Assembly: GCA_025356075.1 (NCBI GenBank)
Contig: JANXUT010000025.1
Location: 104,818 to 168,817, forward strand
DNA: 64,000 nucleotides
Source: Pseudomonadota bacterium
GTDB lineage: Bacteria > Pseudomonadota > Gammaproteobacteria > Steroidobacterales > Steroidobacteraceae
Direction: 5' to 3'
Of the stretch, positions 9,034-15,906 are shown one piece after another. The notes beneath the pieces are model-generated. The model saw nothing but the letters and a program-made list of their open reading frames with translations, did no database searches and was not told the DNA's origin. The first letter of the stretch is position 1, and the number at the start of each line of letters is the position of its first letter. Made by a program: the position numbers and the translations under genes.

Positions 9034-9068
9034 CACGGATTTCTGGTAGATTCGGCCCGAAATCCGTG
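9034..9068. promoter_or_regulatory. perfect 10-bp inverted repeat between repA and parA
   Basis: CACGGATTTC (9034-9043) is repeated as its exact reverse complement GAAATCCGTG (9059-9068), separated by 15 bases, in the 94-base gap between the two divergent starts. Arm centres are 25 bases apart. This is the expected place for an operator bound by ParA (type Ia ParA proteins repress their own operon) or RepA. The 7-base core GAAATCC recurs at 11528-11534 downstream of parB. Confidence 0.6.
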
Positions 9069-9092
9069 GATGAGCTATTCCGGGAGAGAATT

Positions 9093-10268
9093 GTGCCAGC
9101 GACCCCCGCCATTGACAAGCTCGACGCCATTCTCGCCTACAGCGAGAACTTCCTCGGGCGCATGCACGAGATGGGTCAGTCGCCCCATTCGCGTAAATCG
9201 CTGCAGCGACTTTTCTCGCCGTCCGAGGCCGCCGAGATGGTTGGGCGGGACCGGACGACGCTCGCGCGCGCCGAGGCCGAACTCGGCGTCGTGCCGCCGG
9301 CGAGGAACCCCGACAACAACCGCCGGCTTGGCTACACGCTTGAGCAGGTCCAGGCATTCCGCCGCCACTTCGGGACTCTGCCGCACCGGGACCCCGAGCA
9401 GGATCGGCCGATCGTGATCGCCTGCCAGAATTTCAAGGGCGGCGTCGGCAAGTCGACCACCTGCATCAACTTCGCCCACTACCTGGCGCTTCGGGGCTAC
9501 CGCGTGCTGGTCATCGATACGGACAGCCAGGCGACGACGACCTCGATGTTCGGCTACGTGCCGGACGCCGAGATCACGCAGAACGACACGATCCTCGCCT
9601 ACTTAGGCGGCGCCCACTCGACGCTCGAACCGGTCGTTCGCAAAACCTATTTCCCCGGTATCGACCTGATCCCGGCGTGCCTCGCGCTCTACGAGGCCGA
9701 GATCGCGCTCGTCCTTCACATCGCCGAACAGTCGACCGCCGAGGCGCGGCGCGAGGTGTTCGCCGAGCTCGGCTACGGCATCCAGACGGTGGCCGACAAC
9801 TACGACGTCGTCCTGCTCGACTCGCCGCCCGCGCTCGGTGTCATCTCGCTCAACGTGCTCATCGCGGCGGATGCGCTCGTGGTGCCGACCGCCGCCAAGA
9901 TGTTCGATTTTTCTTCGACCGTGCAGTTCTTCCGGATGATCCGGACGTACGTCGCCCAGCTCGCTCCCGAGAAGAGCTACCGCTGGATCTCGGTGCTGAC
10001 GACGCTGTTCGACCAGCGCTACGACAGCCAGCGGCAGTTCGTCGACGTGATGCGGGCGTGCTTTGGCGAGTCGGTCTTCCAGCGCGTCTTCTTCCACGCC
10101 GCGGAGGTCATCAATGCGTCGGCCCAGTTCGTGGGGCCGTACGAGCAGGTGAAGCCGAACCGCAAGGTGCTCGAGATGATGGACGGCGTGTTCGGGGAAG
10201 TGGAGCTCGCGGTGCTGCGCGAGTGGCCATCGAAGCGCGCGGCGCTGAATGCGAAAGGGATCATCTGA
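9093..10268 (+). CDS. parA: partition ATPase ParA (type Ia, with N-terminal HTH)
   Basis: A 391-residue Walker ATPase. A helix-turn-helix-like region (about residues 38-75, FSPSEAAEMVGRDRTTLAR) precedes the ATPase domain with the deviant Walker A motif FKGGVGKSTTCINF, the LVIDTDSQ Walker A' block and VLLDSPPALG Walker B. The N-terminal DNA-binding extension places it with P1 ParA/SopA-type plasmid partition proteins that also autorepress. The GTG at 9093 is preferred because GGGAGAG lies 7 bases upstream; an alternative GTG at 9066 falls inside the palindrome. parB follows after 23 bases, so the two form one operon. Confidence 0.93.
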   Translation: MPATPAIDKLDAILAYSENFLGRMHEMGQSPHSRKSLQRLFSPSEAAEMVGRDRTTLARAEAELGVVPPARNPDNNRRLGYTLEQVQAFRRHFGTLPHRDPEQDRPIVIACQNFKGGVGKSTTCINFAHYLALRGYRVLVIDTDSQATTTSMFGYVPDAEITQNDTILAYLGGAHSTLEPVVRKTYFPGIDLIPACLALYEAEIALVLHIAEQSTAEARREVFAELGYGIQTVADNYDVVLLDSPPALGVISLNVLIAADALVVPTAAKMFDFSSTVQFFRMIRTYVAQLAPEKSYRWISVLTTLFDQRYDSQRQFVDVMRACFGESVFQRVFFHAAEVINASAQFVGPYEQVKPNRKVLEMMDGVFGEVELAVLREWPSKRAALNAKGII

Positions 10269-10291
10269 CGGAACCGGGCGAGGAGAGCGAG

Positions 10292-11275
10292 ATGAGCAAC
10301 AAGCGACTTTTTGGCGGGACACGACTCGGCGACATCGCGAATTCCGCGCGGGAACGTAGCGGCGAGACACCGACGCTCGAGCGGCTGGGGCCCCAGGCGA
10401 TCCTGCCGACCGCGGAGCTCGCGCTCCACGGCCGGACGAGCCCCGGGCTCACGCGGGAAACTGTCCTCAGCGTCGACCCGAAGCGCTGCCGCGGTTGGAA
10501 ATACCACAACCGGACGGGCGCCTGGTACACGCGCGATCGCTGCGCGGACCTGATCAATTCGATCCCGAAGGACGGCCAGCAGGAGCCTGCGCTCGCTCGC
10601 CGGATTTCCGGGGATCCGGGCTTCGACTACGAGCTCATCTATGGGATGCGGCGACGGTTCGCCTGCGAGGTGACGAACACGAAGCTCAAGGTCCGCGTCG
10701 TCGACATTTCCGACGCGCAGGCCGCCGTGCTCATGCACCTCGAAAACGCAGACCGCCAGGACATCACCGCGATGGAGCGGGCGCTGTCGTTCCAGGCACA
10801 GCTCGATGCCCGCCTGTTCCCGACGCAGGAGGCGCTCGCGAATGCGCTCAACGTGTCGAAGGGGCAGGTTACGAAGATGCTGAAGGCAGCCCAGCTGCTC
10901 GCGCACGCCTCGATCGCGAACCTGCTCGTCGACCGCTCGGCGGTGCCGATCGAGCAGGCCTACAAGCTGGCCACGCTGATGGATCGGCCGGGGGCCCGGG
11001 ACGTCGTGCTGCAGGCCGCAAAAAACGCCGGCCGCCGGGAGGAGGAGGGCGGTCGCGACCCGCGCGCCGTTCTCAAGCTCCTCCTCGCGAGCCTCGACCA
11101 GTCCCGCAAGCTCGAACCGGTCCGCCGCGAATACAACGTCGGGAAGGCCGGGCGCGCGATCCTCGTCCGGAACGCGAAGGGCAAGGTGACGGTGGCGTTC
11201 CCGAAGGGGCTTGGCCCCTCGGACCGCGATGCGGTCATCCAGGCGATGGAACAGATCCTGAAGGACCTCGCGTGA
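10292..11275 (+). CDS. parB: partition protein ParB, centromere-binding
   Basis: A 327-residue protein. An N-terminal linker is followed by a ParB/Srx-like nuclease-fold domain (about 80-170) with the CTPase-associated block YGMRRRFACE (in place of the usual GERRxxA) and ENADRQDITAMERA, then a KorB-like HTH (about 190-225, LANALNVSKGQVTKMLKAA) and a C-terminal dimerisation region. ParB binds parS and is moved by ParA to segregate the replicon. The ATG at 10292 is preceded by GAGGAGAG. A 19-base palindrome (11280-11298) lies just after the stop. The match to type Ia plasmid ParB proteins is clear from domain order. Confidence 0.93.
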   Translation: MSNKRLFGGTRLGDIANSARERSGETPTLERLGPQAILPTAELALHGRTSPGLTRETVLSVDPKRCRGWKYHNRTGAWYTRDRCADLINSIPKDGQQEPALARRISGDPGFDYELIYGMRRRFACEVTNTKLKVRVVDISDAQAAVLMHLENADRQDITAMERALSFQAQLDARLFPTQEALANALNVSKGQVTKMLKAAQLLAHASIANLLVDRSAVPIEQAYKLATLMDRPGARDVVLQAAKNAGRREEEGGRDPRAVLKLLLASLDQSRKLEPVRREYNVGKAGRAILVRNAKGKVTVAFPKGLGPSDRDAVIQAMEQILKDLA

Positions 11276-11279
11276 GGTC

Positions 11280-11298
11280 AGGTTTCGAGACGAAACCT
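11280..11298. promoter_or_regulatory. palindrome after parB: candidate parS site or terminator hairpin
   Basis: AGGTTTCG-AGA-CGAAACCT is a perfect 8-base inverted repeat with a 3-base centre, beginning 5 bases after the parB stop. Its GTTTC-N5-GAAAC core resembles the chromosomal parS core GTTTC-N4-GAAAC with one extra central base. No T-tract follows, so an intrinsic terminator is less likely. Type Ia plasmids usually keep parS directly downstream of parB. Confidence 0.5.
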
Positions 11299-11560
11299 AC
11301 GTAACTAGTTGTTATAATTAAGAAAACACCCTTCTCAGGTACACGAAACGGGAGCAACGACGGCCGCGCCGGATTCATCGCCGCTTCCCACTGGGCGTGG
11401 AACATTGGCGTGGAACAAAGACGCCGCTAAGTATTTGATAAATAATAAGTAGATGGAACCGGAAGGATCGAAATGGCGGCGGATTCGTCATAACGCCGCC
11501 AGTTGCGGAAAAATTTCCGGAATGTCGGAAATCCAACACGCTTGATCCCGCCCTCGGCGG
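11299..11560. other. A+T-richer intergenic region with short repeats after parB
   Basis: No credible gene. It contains A+T-rich patches (11300-11325 and 11430-11452), a direct repeat GGCGTGGAACA at 11394-11404 and 11407-11417 (13-base period), an inverted repeat GGCGGCG-N12-CGCCGCC at 11475-11500, and a perfect palindrome ATTTCCG-GAATGT-CGGAAAT at 11513-11532. These could be further centromere or regulatory sites; none can be assigned to a protein. Confidence 0.5.
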
Positions 11561-11580
11561 TACTGTATATCCAAACAGTC
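11561..11580 (+). promoter_or_regulatory. LexA (SOS) box overlapping a promoter
   Basis: TACTGTATATCCAAACAGTC matches the enterobacterial LexA consensus (TACTG, alternating TA, CAGTA) at 16 of 20 bases, with both CTGT and ACAG half-sites exact and 8 bases apart. A plausible sigma-70 promoter overlaps it: TTGATC at 11542-11547 and TATATC at 11566-11571 (18-base spacing). The box ends 41 bases before the start of the zinc-ribbon gene at 11622. Confidence 0.6.
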
Positions 11581-11621
11581 CCCCAACCGAGCGAGCCGGG
11601 CCACCGAGGCCCCGTGGCGAC

Positions 11622-11858
11622 ATGGCGTTTCGATGCCCTCTCTGCAGTTCAACGGGTTTTGAACCCGTGACCGTTCGCCGGCCGAACGGAACGCTGTACC
11701 GATCCGATTCGCTCTACAGCTGCAATGGCTGCTCGGCGGCATTCACCGACCCGACGCGATTCACGCGCCCGCCGCCCTCCGGCGCGCAGGAGTCGCTCGA
11801 GTTGCGGGGCTGGCAGAGCCGCCGGACACTGGCGCGTCGCGCGCGCGCCGAGCGCTAA
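11622..11858 (+). CDS. small zinc-ribbon protein, probably SOS-regulated
   Basis: A 78-residue protein with two Cys pairs, CPLC near residue 5 and CNGC near residue 34, spaced as in a zinc ribbon; the basic C-terminal tail (RRTLARRARAER) could contact nucleic acid. No known family was recognised. A strong LexA-type box with overlapping promoter elements lies just upstream, and parB is the preceding gene, which suggests a damage-inducible function tied to this replicon. The GH17 gene starts 15 bases after its stop and may be co-transcribed. The Cys pattern and placement make it more likely real than a chance ORF. Confidence 0.65.
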   Translation: MAFRCPLCSSTGFEPVTVRRPNGTLYRSDSLYSCNGCSAAFTDPTRFTRPPPSGAQESLELRGWQSRRTLARRARAER

Positions 11859-11873
11859 GGGGTACCGGCAACG

Positions 11874-12920
11874 ATGAAATCCACCGCCACGTCCGGCCCG
11901 CCGGCGGGACGGAAGTCCGTGTCCCCGCACCGATTCGCCGCCGGCCTCGGGGCGACGATGTTCCTCGGTTGCGTCCTCGTCGCTGCCTCCGCCCGCGCAG
12001 CGCCCGTCTGCGCGCGCCATTTGCCGTCCGCGCCGACGCTCGAGCGCCTGCACGAGGCGATGGGGCAGGGGCGATTCGTTGCGTACGAGCCGACCTCGCT
12101 CGTGGTCCGCGATGGCCGTCCCTCCCATGCCGACCGCGCGAGCATTCGTGCGGACCTCGAGGTGCTCAGGCCGCGATTCGATTCGCTGATCACCTACGGC
12201 GCGTTGCACGGAGCCGAGGCGGTCCCGGCGATCGCGACGGAACTTGGCTTTCGCGCGCTCGTCATCGGCATCTGGAATCCGTTCGACGAGGCGGAGGTCG
12301 AGGCGGCGCTTGCGGCAGCCCGCCGCTATCCCTCGCTCGTGGTCGGGATTTCTGTCGGCAATGAGCTCGTGTTCGCTCACCGGCGTAGCGCGGCGGAGCT
12401 GTCCGCGCGCCTCGCGGCGCTCAGGGCGCGCGCACCGGCTGTGCCGCTTGCGACGACGGAGCCCTTCCACATCTTCTACTCGGACGAGGAGAGCGTGGTG
12501 CTCGGCGAGGTCGATTTCCTGCTCGCCAACGTCCATCCCGTGTTCCAGCCATGGTTTCGCACGGCGCCCGATGGGAGCGCGGCCGAGTTCGTGGTGAGCG
12601 TCGTGGGCAAGCTCGCGCAGCGCTATTGCGGCGCGATTCTCGTCAAGGAGACGGGCGTCCCGACGGCGCCGGCGGCTGCCGGCTTCAGCGCCGCGCGCCA
12701 GGCGGGCTTCTACCGCGAGCTGCGACGGCAGTTCCCGCCGACGCCGCAGCGCGCGTTCGCGTATTTCGTGGCCTTCGATGCGCCATGGCGGGTCCAGGAT
12801 CAGCAGGCCTCGCCTGGCATCCACCCGGAGGAGGCGCACTGGGGGCTGTACGACGAAGCCCGTCGGCCGAAGGACGTCGTGAGGGAAATCCCGCCGCTCG
12901 TGGCGACCGGCAGCCGATGA
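11874..12920 (+). CDS. secreted glycoside hydrolase family 17 (beta-1,3-glucanase-like)
   Basis: A 348-residue protein with a signal peptide (about residues 20-43, ending ASARA). The barrel carries both catalytic landmarks of GH17: the acid/base Glu164 in SVGNEL and the nucleophile Glu259 in VKETGVP (GNE and ETGWP in plant enzymes). Bacterial GH17 members cut or rearrange beta-1,3-glucans, for example in periplasmic cyclic glucans or fungal and algal walls. The ATG at 11874 follows AAGGGG. It lies 15 bases after the zinc-ribbon gene. The substrate (laminarin-type glucan) is inferred from the family. Confidence 0.85.
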   Translation: MKSTATSGPPAGRKSVSPHRFAAGLGATMFLGCVLVAASARAAPVCARHLPSAPTLERLHEAMGQGRFVAYEPTSLVVRDGRPSHADRASIRADLEVLRPRFDSLITYGALHGAEAVPAIATELGFRALVIGIWNPFDEAEVEAALAAARRYPSLVVGISVGNELVFAHRRSAAELSARLAALRARAPAVPLATTEPFHIFYSDEESVVLGEVDFLLANVHPVFQPWFRTAPDGSAAEFVVSVVGKLAQRYCGAILVKETGVPTAPAAAGFSAARQAGFYRELRRQFPPTPQRAFAYFVAFDAPWRVQDQQASPGIHPEEAHWGLYDEARRPKDVVREIPPLVATGSR

Positions 12921-13063
12921 ACCGGCGCGCGGGGTTGCGAGACTCACTCCATCCGCGGCGCCGTCCGGGCGTCATGGTCACGGCGTATCATGGGTGGACG
13001 TGCCTCCCCGCATGCGGCGACGTGCCGTTGCACCCCTCGTTTTTCCGATCAGGAGTTAGGTCC

Positions 13064-13642
13064 ATGTCACAACGCATCCTGGCCATCACCCTCGCGAGCG
13101 CGATCGCCCTGCCGGCGTTCGCGGCGCTGCAACCCGGGGCGGCGGCTCCGGATTTCTCGGCGCAGGCCTCGCTCGCCGGCAAGCCCTTCGCGTACTCGCT
13201 GAAGGAGGCGCTGAAGAAGGGCCCGGTCGTCGTCTATTTCTACCCGTCGGCATTCACGAGCGGTTGCAACGCCCAGGCGCATGCCTTCGCCGTCAACCAG
13301 GACAAGTTCACGGCGGCGGGGGCAACGATCATCGGCGTGTCGCTCGATGACATCGGCCGCCTCAACGACTTCTCGAAGGACCCCGAGTACTGCGGCGGCA
13401 AGATTCCGGTCGCCTCCGATCCCGAGGGCAAGATCGCGAAGTCCTACGACCTCAAGGTGTCGCCCGCGCAGTCCGGTGCGAAGGATTCTCGCGGGGTCGA
13501 GATTGGCCACGGCTTCGCCGAGCGGACGACCTTCGTCGTCGGCAAGGGCGGGTCGATCGCCGCGACCGTCGGCGGCGTCAAGCCGACCGACAACGTCGAT
13601 GCGGCGCTCGCGGCCGTGAAGGCGCTGCCGGCCGCGAAGTAA
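13064..13642 (+). CDS. secreted peroxiredoxin (AhpC/TSA, BCP-like)
   Basis: A 192-residue protein with a signal peptide cleaved near ALPAFA-AL. The peroxidatic Cys68 lies in YPSAFTSGCNAQ, the export-competent form of the usual FTPGCT motif, and Cys110 in EYCGG may be the resolving residue. It should reduce hydrogen peroxide or organic peroxides in the periplasm using a thiol donor. The ATG at 13064 is preceded by AGGAG. Alternative names are thiol peroxidase or Prx of the PrxQ group. The gene appears monocistronic; an imperfect GC-rich hairpin (about 13656-13691) follows the stop. Confidence 0.88.
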   Translation: MSQRILAITLASAIALPAFAALQPGAAAPDFSAQASLAGKPFAYSLKEALKKGPVVVYFYPSAFTSGCNAQAHAFAVNQDKFTAAGATIIGVSLDDIGRLNDFSKDPEYCGGKIPVASDPEGKIAKSYDLKVSPAQSGAKDSRGVEIGHGFAERTTFVVGKGGSIAATVGGVKPTDNVDAALAAVKALPAAK

Positions 13643-13699
13643 GCGGGAGGAGTGAGCGGGTCGCGGTTCCTACGGGGATCGCGAACCCGCGAAGGTGCG

Positions 13700-13915
13700 C
13701 TAGAGGAGCCCCAGGTGCGGCGCGTCGCTGTCCTCGTCGTGCACGAATGACAGCGGATCGGGAAGGGCGCCGATCGGCGTCGCTCCACTTGGCGTCGACC
13801 GGTAGCGGGGAAAGGCGCCCGTCATGGTCGGCCGAAACGCCTCGCCCGCGACGAGGTCGGCGGGCTGCACGCCGCTTCGAAGGGCGATCGGATTTCGACG
13901 GCGTCGCGGCGACAT
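13700..13915 (-). CDS. hypothetical small protein
   Basis: A possible 71-residue ORF with an ATG at 13915 and a GAGG about 11 bases upstream. It is Arg-rich at the N-terminus and ends DEDSDAPHLGLL. No family recognised. It is convergent with the peroxiredoxin gene and fills part of an otherwise empty 700-base gap, but in such GC-rich DNA a chance ORF of this length is common. Confidence 0.35.
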   Translation of the reverse strand: MSPRRRRNPIALRSGVQPADLVAGEAFRPTMTGAFPRYRSTPSGATPIGALPDPLSFVHDEDSDAPHLGLL

Positions 13916-14360
13916 GGGGCTTAACCTCAAGGAAACGGAATCAACCGTACCGTGGCTGCGTCCCGACTGCGGTGATGGAGATCGCAATTGGCGGCCGATC
14001 CGCCGAAAATTGTTCAATCGCGGCAGGAACTTAGCGGCGAATCACGCCGCGCGTTGCCTGAGGCCGGGTTCGCTGGCCGTTCGAGAGGGTGGTGCCGGCA
14101 GGATGGAGTCGGTCGGGCTCACGAAGTTTCGGAGGGGGGCCGGTTCGTCGCGGCGCCCGCCGTCTCACCACCTGCCTGCGAATGAGACTTTAGTCCCCGC
14201 ACCCCGACCCGAGAACGAACGGTTTCGTCTCGCGCCATGCCCAAACAATCGACCCCGGCGGCGCCACGCGCGTGGCTCGCCAGCATGGCCGATAGTGTCG
14301 GATCGACGGCATGGAAGACGCGCGCGGGCGCGCGTACAACGGCAGGCAAGGGAGGACGCG
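13916..14360. other. intergenic region upstream of the GlxA-type regulator
   Basis: No credible gene. Contains a near-palindromic element at 14210-14232 (CGAGAACGAAC followed by GGTTTCGTCTCG); 12 of its bases equal one strand of the palindrome after parB. It could be an operator of the downstream regulator. Confidence 0.4.
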
Positions 14361-15461
14361 ATGTCCGAGAGTCCCATTCGAGTCGCCGTGCTTGGATACG
14401 ACGGGGTCCAGACGCTGGATATCGTCGGTCCGCTCGATGCGTTCGACAGCGCCGCGACCGCGGTACCGGGCGCCTACACCTGCCGCGTGACGAGCGTCGA
14501 CGGTGCGCCGTTCAGGAGCGAAGCGGGGCTTTCGATCACACCTGCCTGCGCGCTCAAGGACGCCGGGCCCATCGACACGCTGATCGTGCCGGGCGGGGCG
14601 GGCGGGCGGCGAGCCGAGGTCGCCGAAGTGCTCGTGGCGGCGCTGCTCGCCGCGGCGCCGCGCGTGCGACGGATCGTGTCGGTCTGCACGGGCATCTACG
14701 TGACGGCCGCGGCGGGGCTCCTCGACCGGCGTGCTGCAACGACGCACTGGCGATTCGCGGCGGACGTCGCCAGGCGCTTCCCGTCGGTGCGGCTCGATGC
14801 CGATGCGATCTTCGTCAAGGACGGCCCGTACTACACCTCGGCCGGCATCACGGCGGCCATCGACCTCGCGCTTGCGCTGATCGAGGAAGACTACGGGCCG
14901 GGCCTGGCGCTCGCCGTCGCCCGCGATCTCGTCGTGTACCTGAAACGCGCGGGCGGCCAGCGGCAGTACTCGGAGCCTTTGCGCTTCCAGGCGCGTGGCG
15001 CGGATCGCTTCGCCGACCTCGCAGCATGGTTGGTCGCGCACCTCGCCGAGGACTTGTCGATCGAGCGGCTCGCCGCGCGGACGCGCTTGAGTCCACGGCA
15101 GTTCAGCCGGGAGTTCCGCCGTGTGTTCGGGATGACGCCGGCCGAGCAGATCGAGGTGCTTCGGCTCGATGCCGCCCGCGACCACCTGACCACGTCCAAC
15201 GCGAACGTCGGCAGCATTGCGAGCGCGGTCGGGTTTCGCAGCGACGATGCCTTCCGCCGTGCCTTCGACCGTCGCTTCGGGCTCCCGCCCACGGAATTTC
15301 GGCGGCGCTTCGCGCCGCGCCCGTCCGTCACCCAAGGAAACAATCATGCGGATCACTTTCGCGATCGCGCTCACGACCGCACTGCTCCTGCTGACCGGAG
15401 CGAGCGATACGGCCTACGGTCCCCGCTACACGCCAGCCGGGGAGCTGATCCTGCCGACTGA
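14361..15461 (+). CDS. GlxA-family transcriptional regulator (DJ-1/PfpI + AraC)
   Basis: A 366-residue regulator. The N-terminal DJ-1/PfpI-like domain (about 6-185) has VLGYDGVQTLDIVGPLDAF and SVCTGIY at the nucleophile elbow; the C-terminal AraC domain (about 215-325) has two HTH motifs (LSIERLAARTRLSPRQFSRE and VGSIASAVGFRSDDAFRRAF). The ATG at 14361 follows GGGAGGA. The natural family end is near FRRRFAPRPSVTQ, but the frame stays open for about 40 further residues and overlaps the next gene by 116 bases, which suggests a lost stop codon. It probably controls the adjacent cytochrome P460 gene; ligand unknown. Confidence 0.88.
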   Translation: MSESPIRVAVLGYDGVQTLDIVGPLDAFDSAATAVPGAYTCRVTSVDGAPFRSEAGLSITPACALKDAGPIDTLIVPGGAGGRRAEVAEVLVAALLAAAPRVRRIVSVCTGIYVTAAAGLLDRRAATTHWRFAADVARRFPSVRLDADAIFVKDGPYYTSAGITAAIDLALALIEEDYGPGLALAVARDLVVYLKRAGGQRQYSEPLRFQARGADRFADLAAWLVAHLAEDLSIERLAARTRLSPRQFSREFRRVFGMTPAEQIEVLRLDAARDHLTTSNANVGSIASAVGFRSDDAFRRAFDRRFGLPPTEFRRRFAPRPSVTQGNNHADHFRDRAHDRTAPADRSERYGLRSPLHASRGADPAD

Positions 15462-15906
15462 CTATCGCGAGTGGGTGTACTTAAGTTCCGGGCTCGACAT
15501 GAGCTACAGCGAGGGGCCGTCCGACATGGGGCACTCGATGTTCGACAACGTGTTCGTGGACCCCGCGGCGTGGGCCGCGTTCAAGCGGACCGGTCACTGG
15601 CCCGACAAGACGGTGTTCGTGCTCGAGGGACGTCTCGCCACGAGCAAGGGCTCCATCGTCAAGCACGGGCAATACCAGACCGAGGATCGCATGGCACTCG
15701 AGGCACACGTGCGTGACGAGGCGCGATTCAAGGGCGGCTGGGGGTTCTTCGCCTTCGGCGGGGAAGCGCCCGCCGCGCAGCTGCCGACGGCGGCGCCGTG
15801 CTACAGCTGCCACCAGGCGCACGGCGCCGTCGACACGACCTTCACGCAGTTCTATCCGACCGCCAAGCCCGTCGCCGTCAAGGCAGGAACCTTTCGCGCC
15901 GACTAG
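15346..15906 (+). CDS. secreted cytochrome P460
   Basis: A 186-residue periplasmic haem protein. The signal peptide (MRITFAIALTTALLLLTG) is followed by a P460 domain starting near YTPAGELILPTDYREWVYL, with the single haem-binding CYSCH at residues 152-156 and HQAHGAVDTTFTQFYPT after it. Cytochromes P460 oxidise hydroxylamine or bind NO. The start has AAGGAAA 6 bases upstream and lies inside the end of the regulator gene. The TAG stop overlaps the stop of the opposite TonB receptor at a shared CTAG. The cross-linking Lys of true P460 cannot be confirmed by eye. Confidence 0.87.
   Translation: MRITFAIALTTALLLLTGASDTAYGPRYTPAGELILPTDYREWVYLSSGLDMSYSEGPSDMGHSMFDNVFVDPAAWAAFKRTGHWPDKTVFVLEGRLATSKGSIVKHGQYQTEDRMALEAHVRDEARFKGGWGFFAFGGEAPAAQLPTAAPCYSCHQAHGAVDTTFTQFYPTAKPVAVKAGTFRAD

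Noticed and set aside
11375..11623. An 82-codon minus-strand frame after parB
   Set aside because: Covers the palindromes and SOS box, has no ribosome binding site and no recognisable family.
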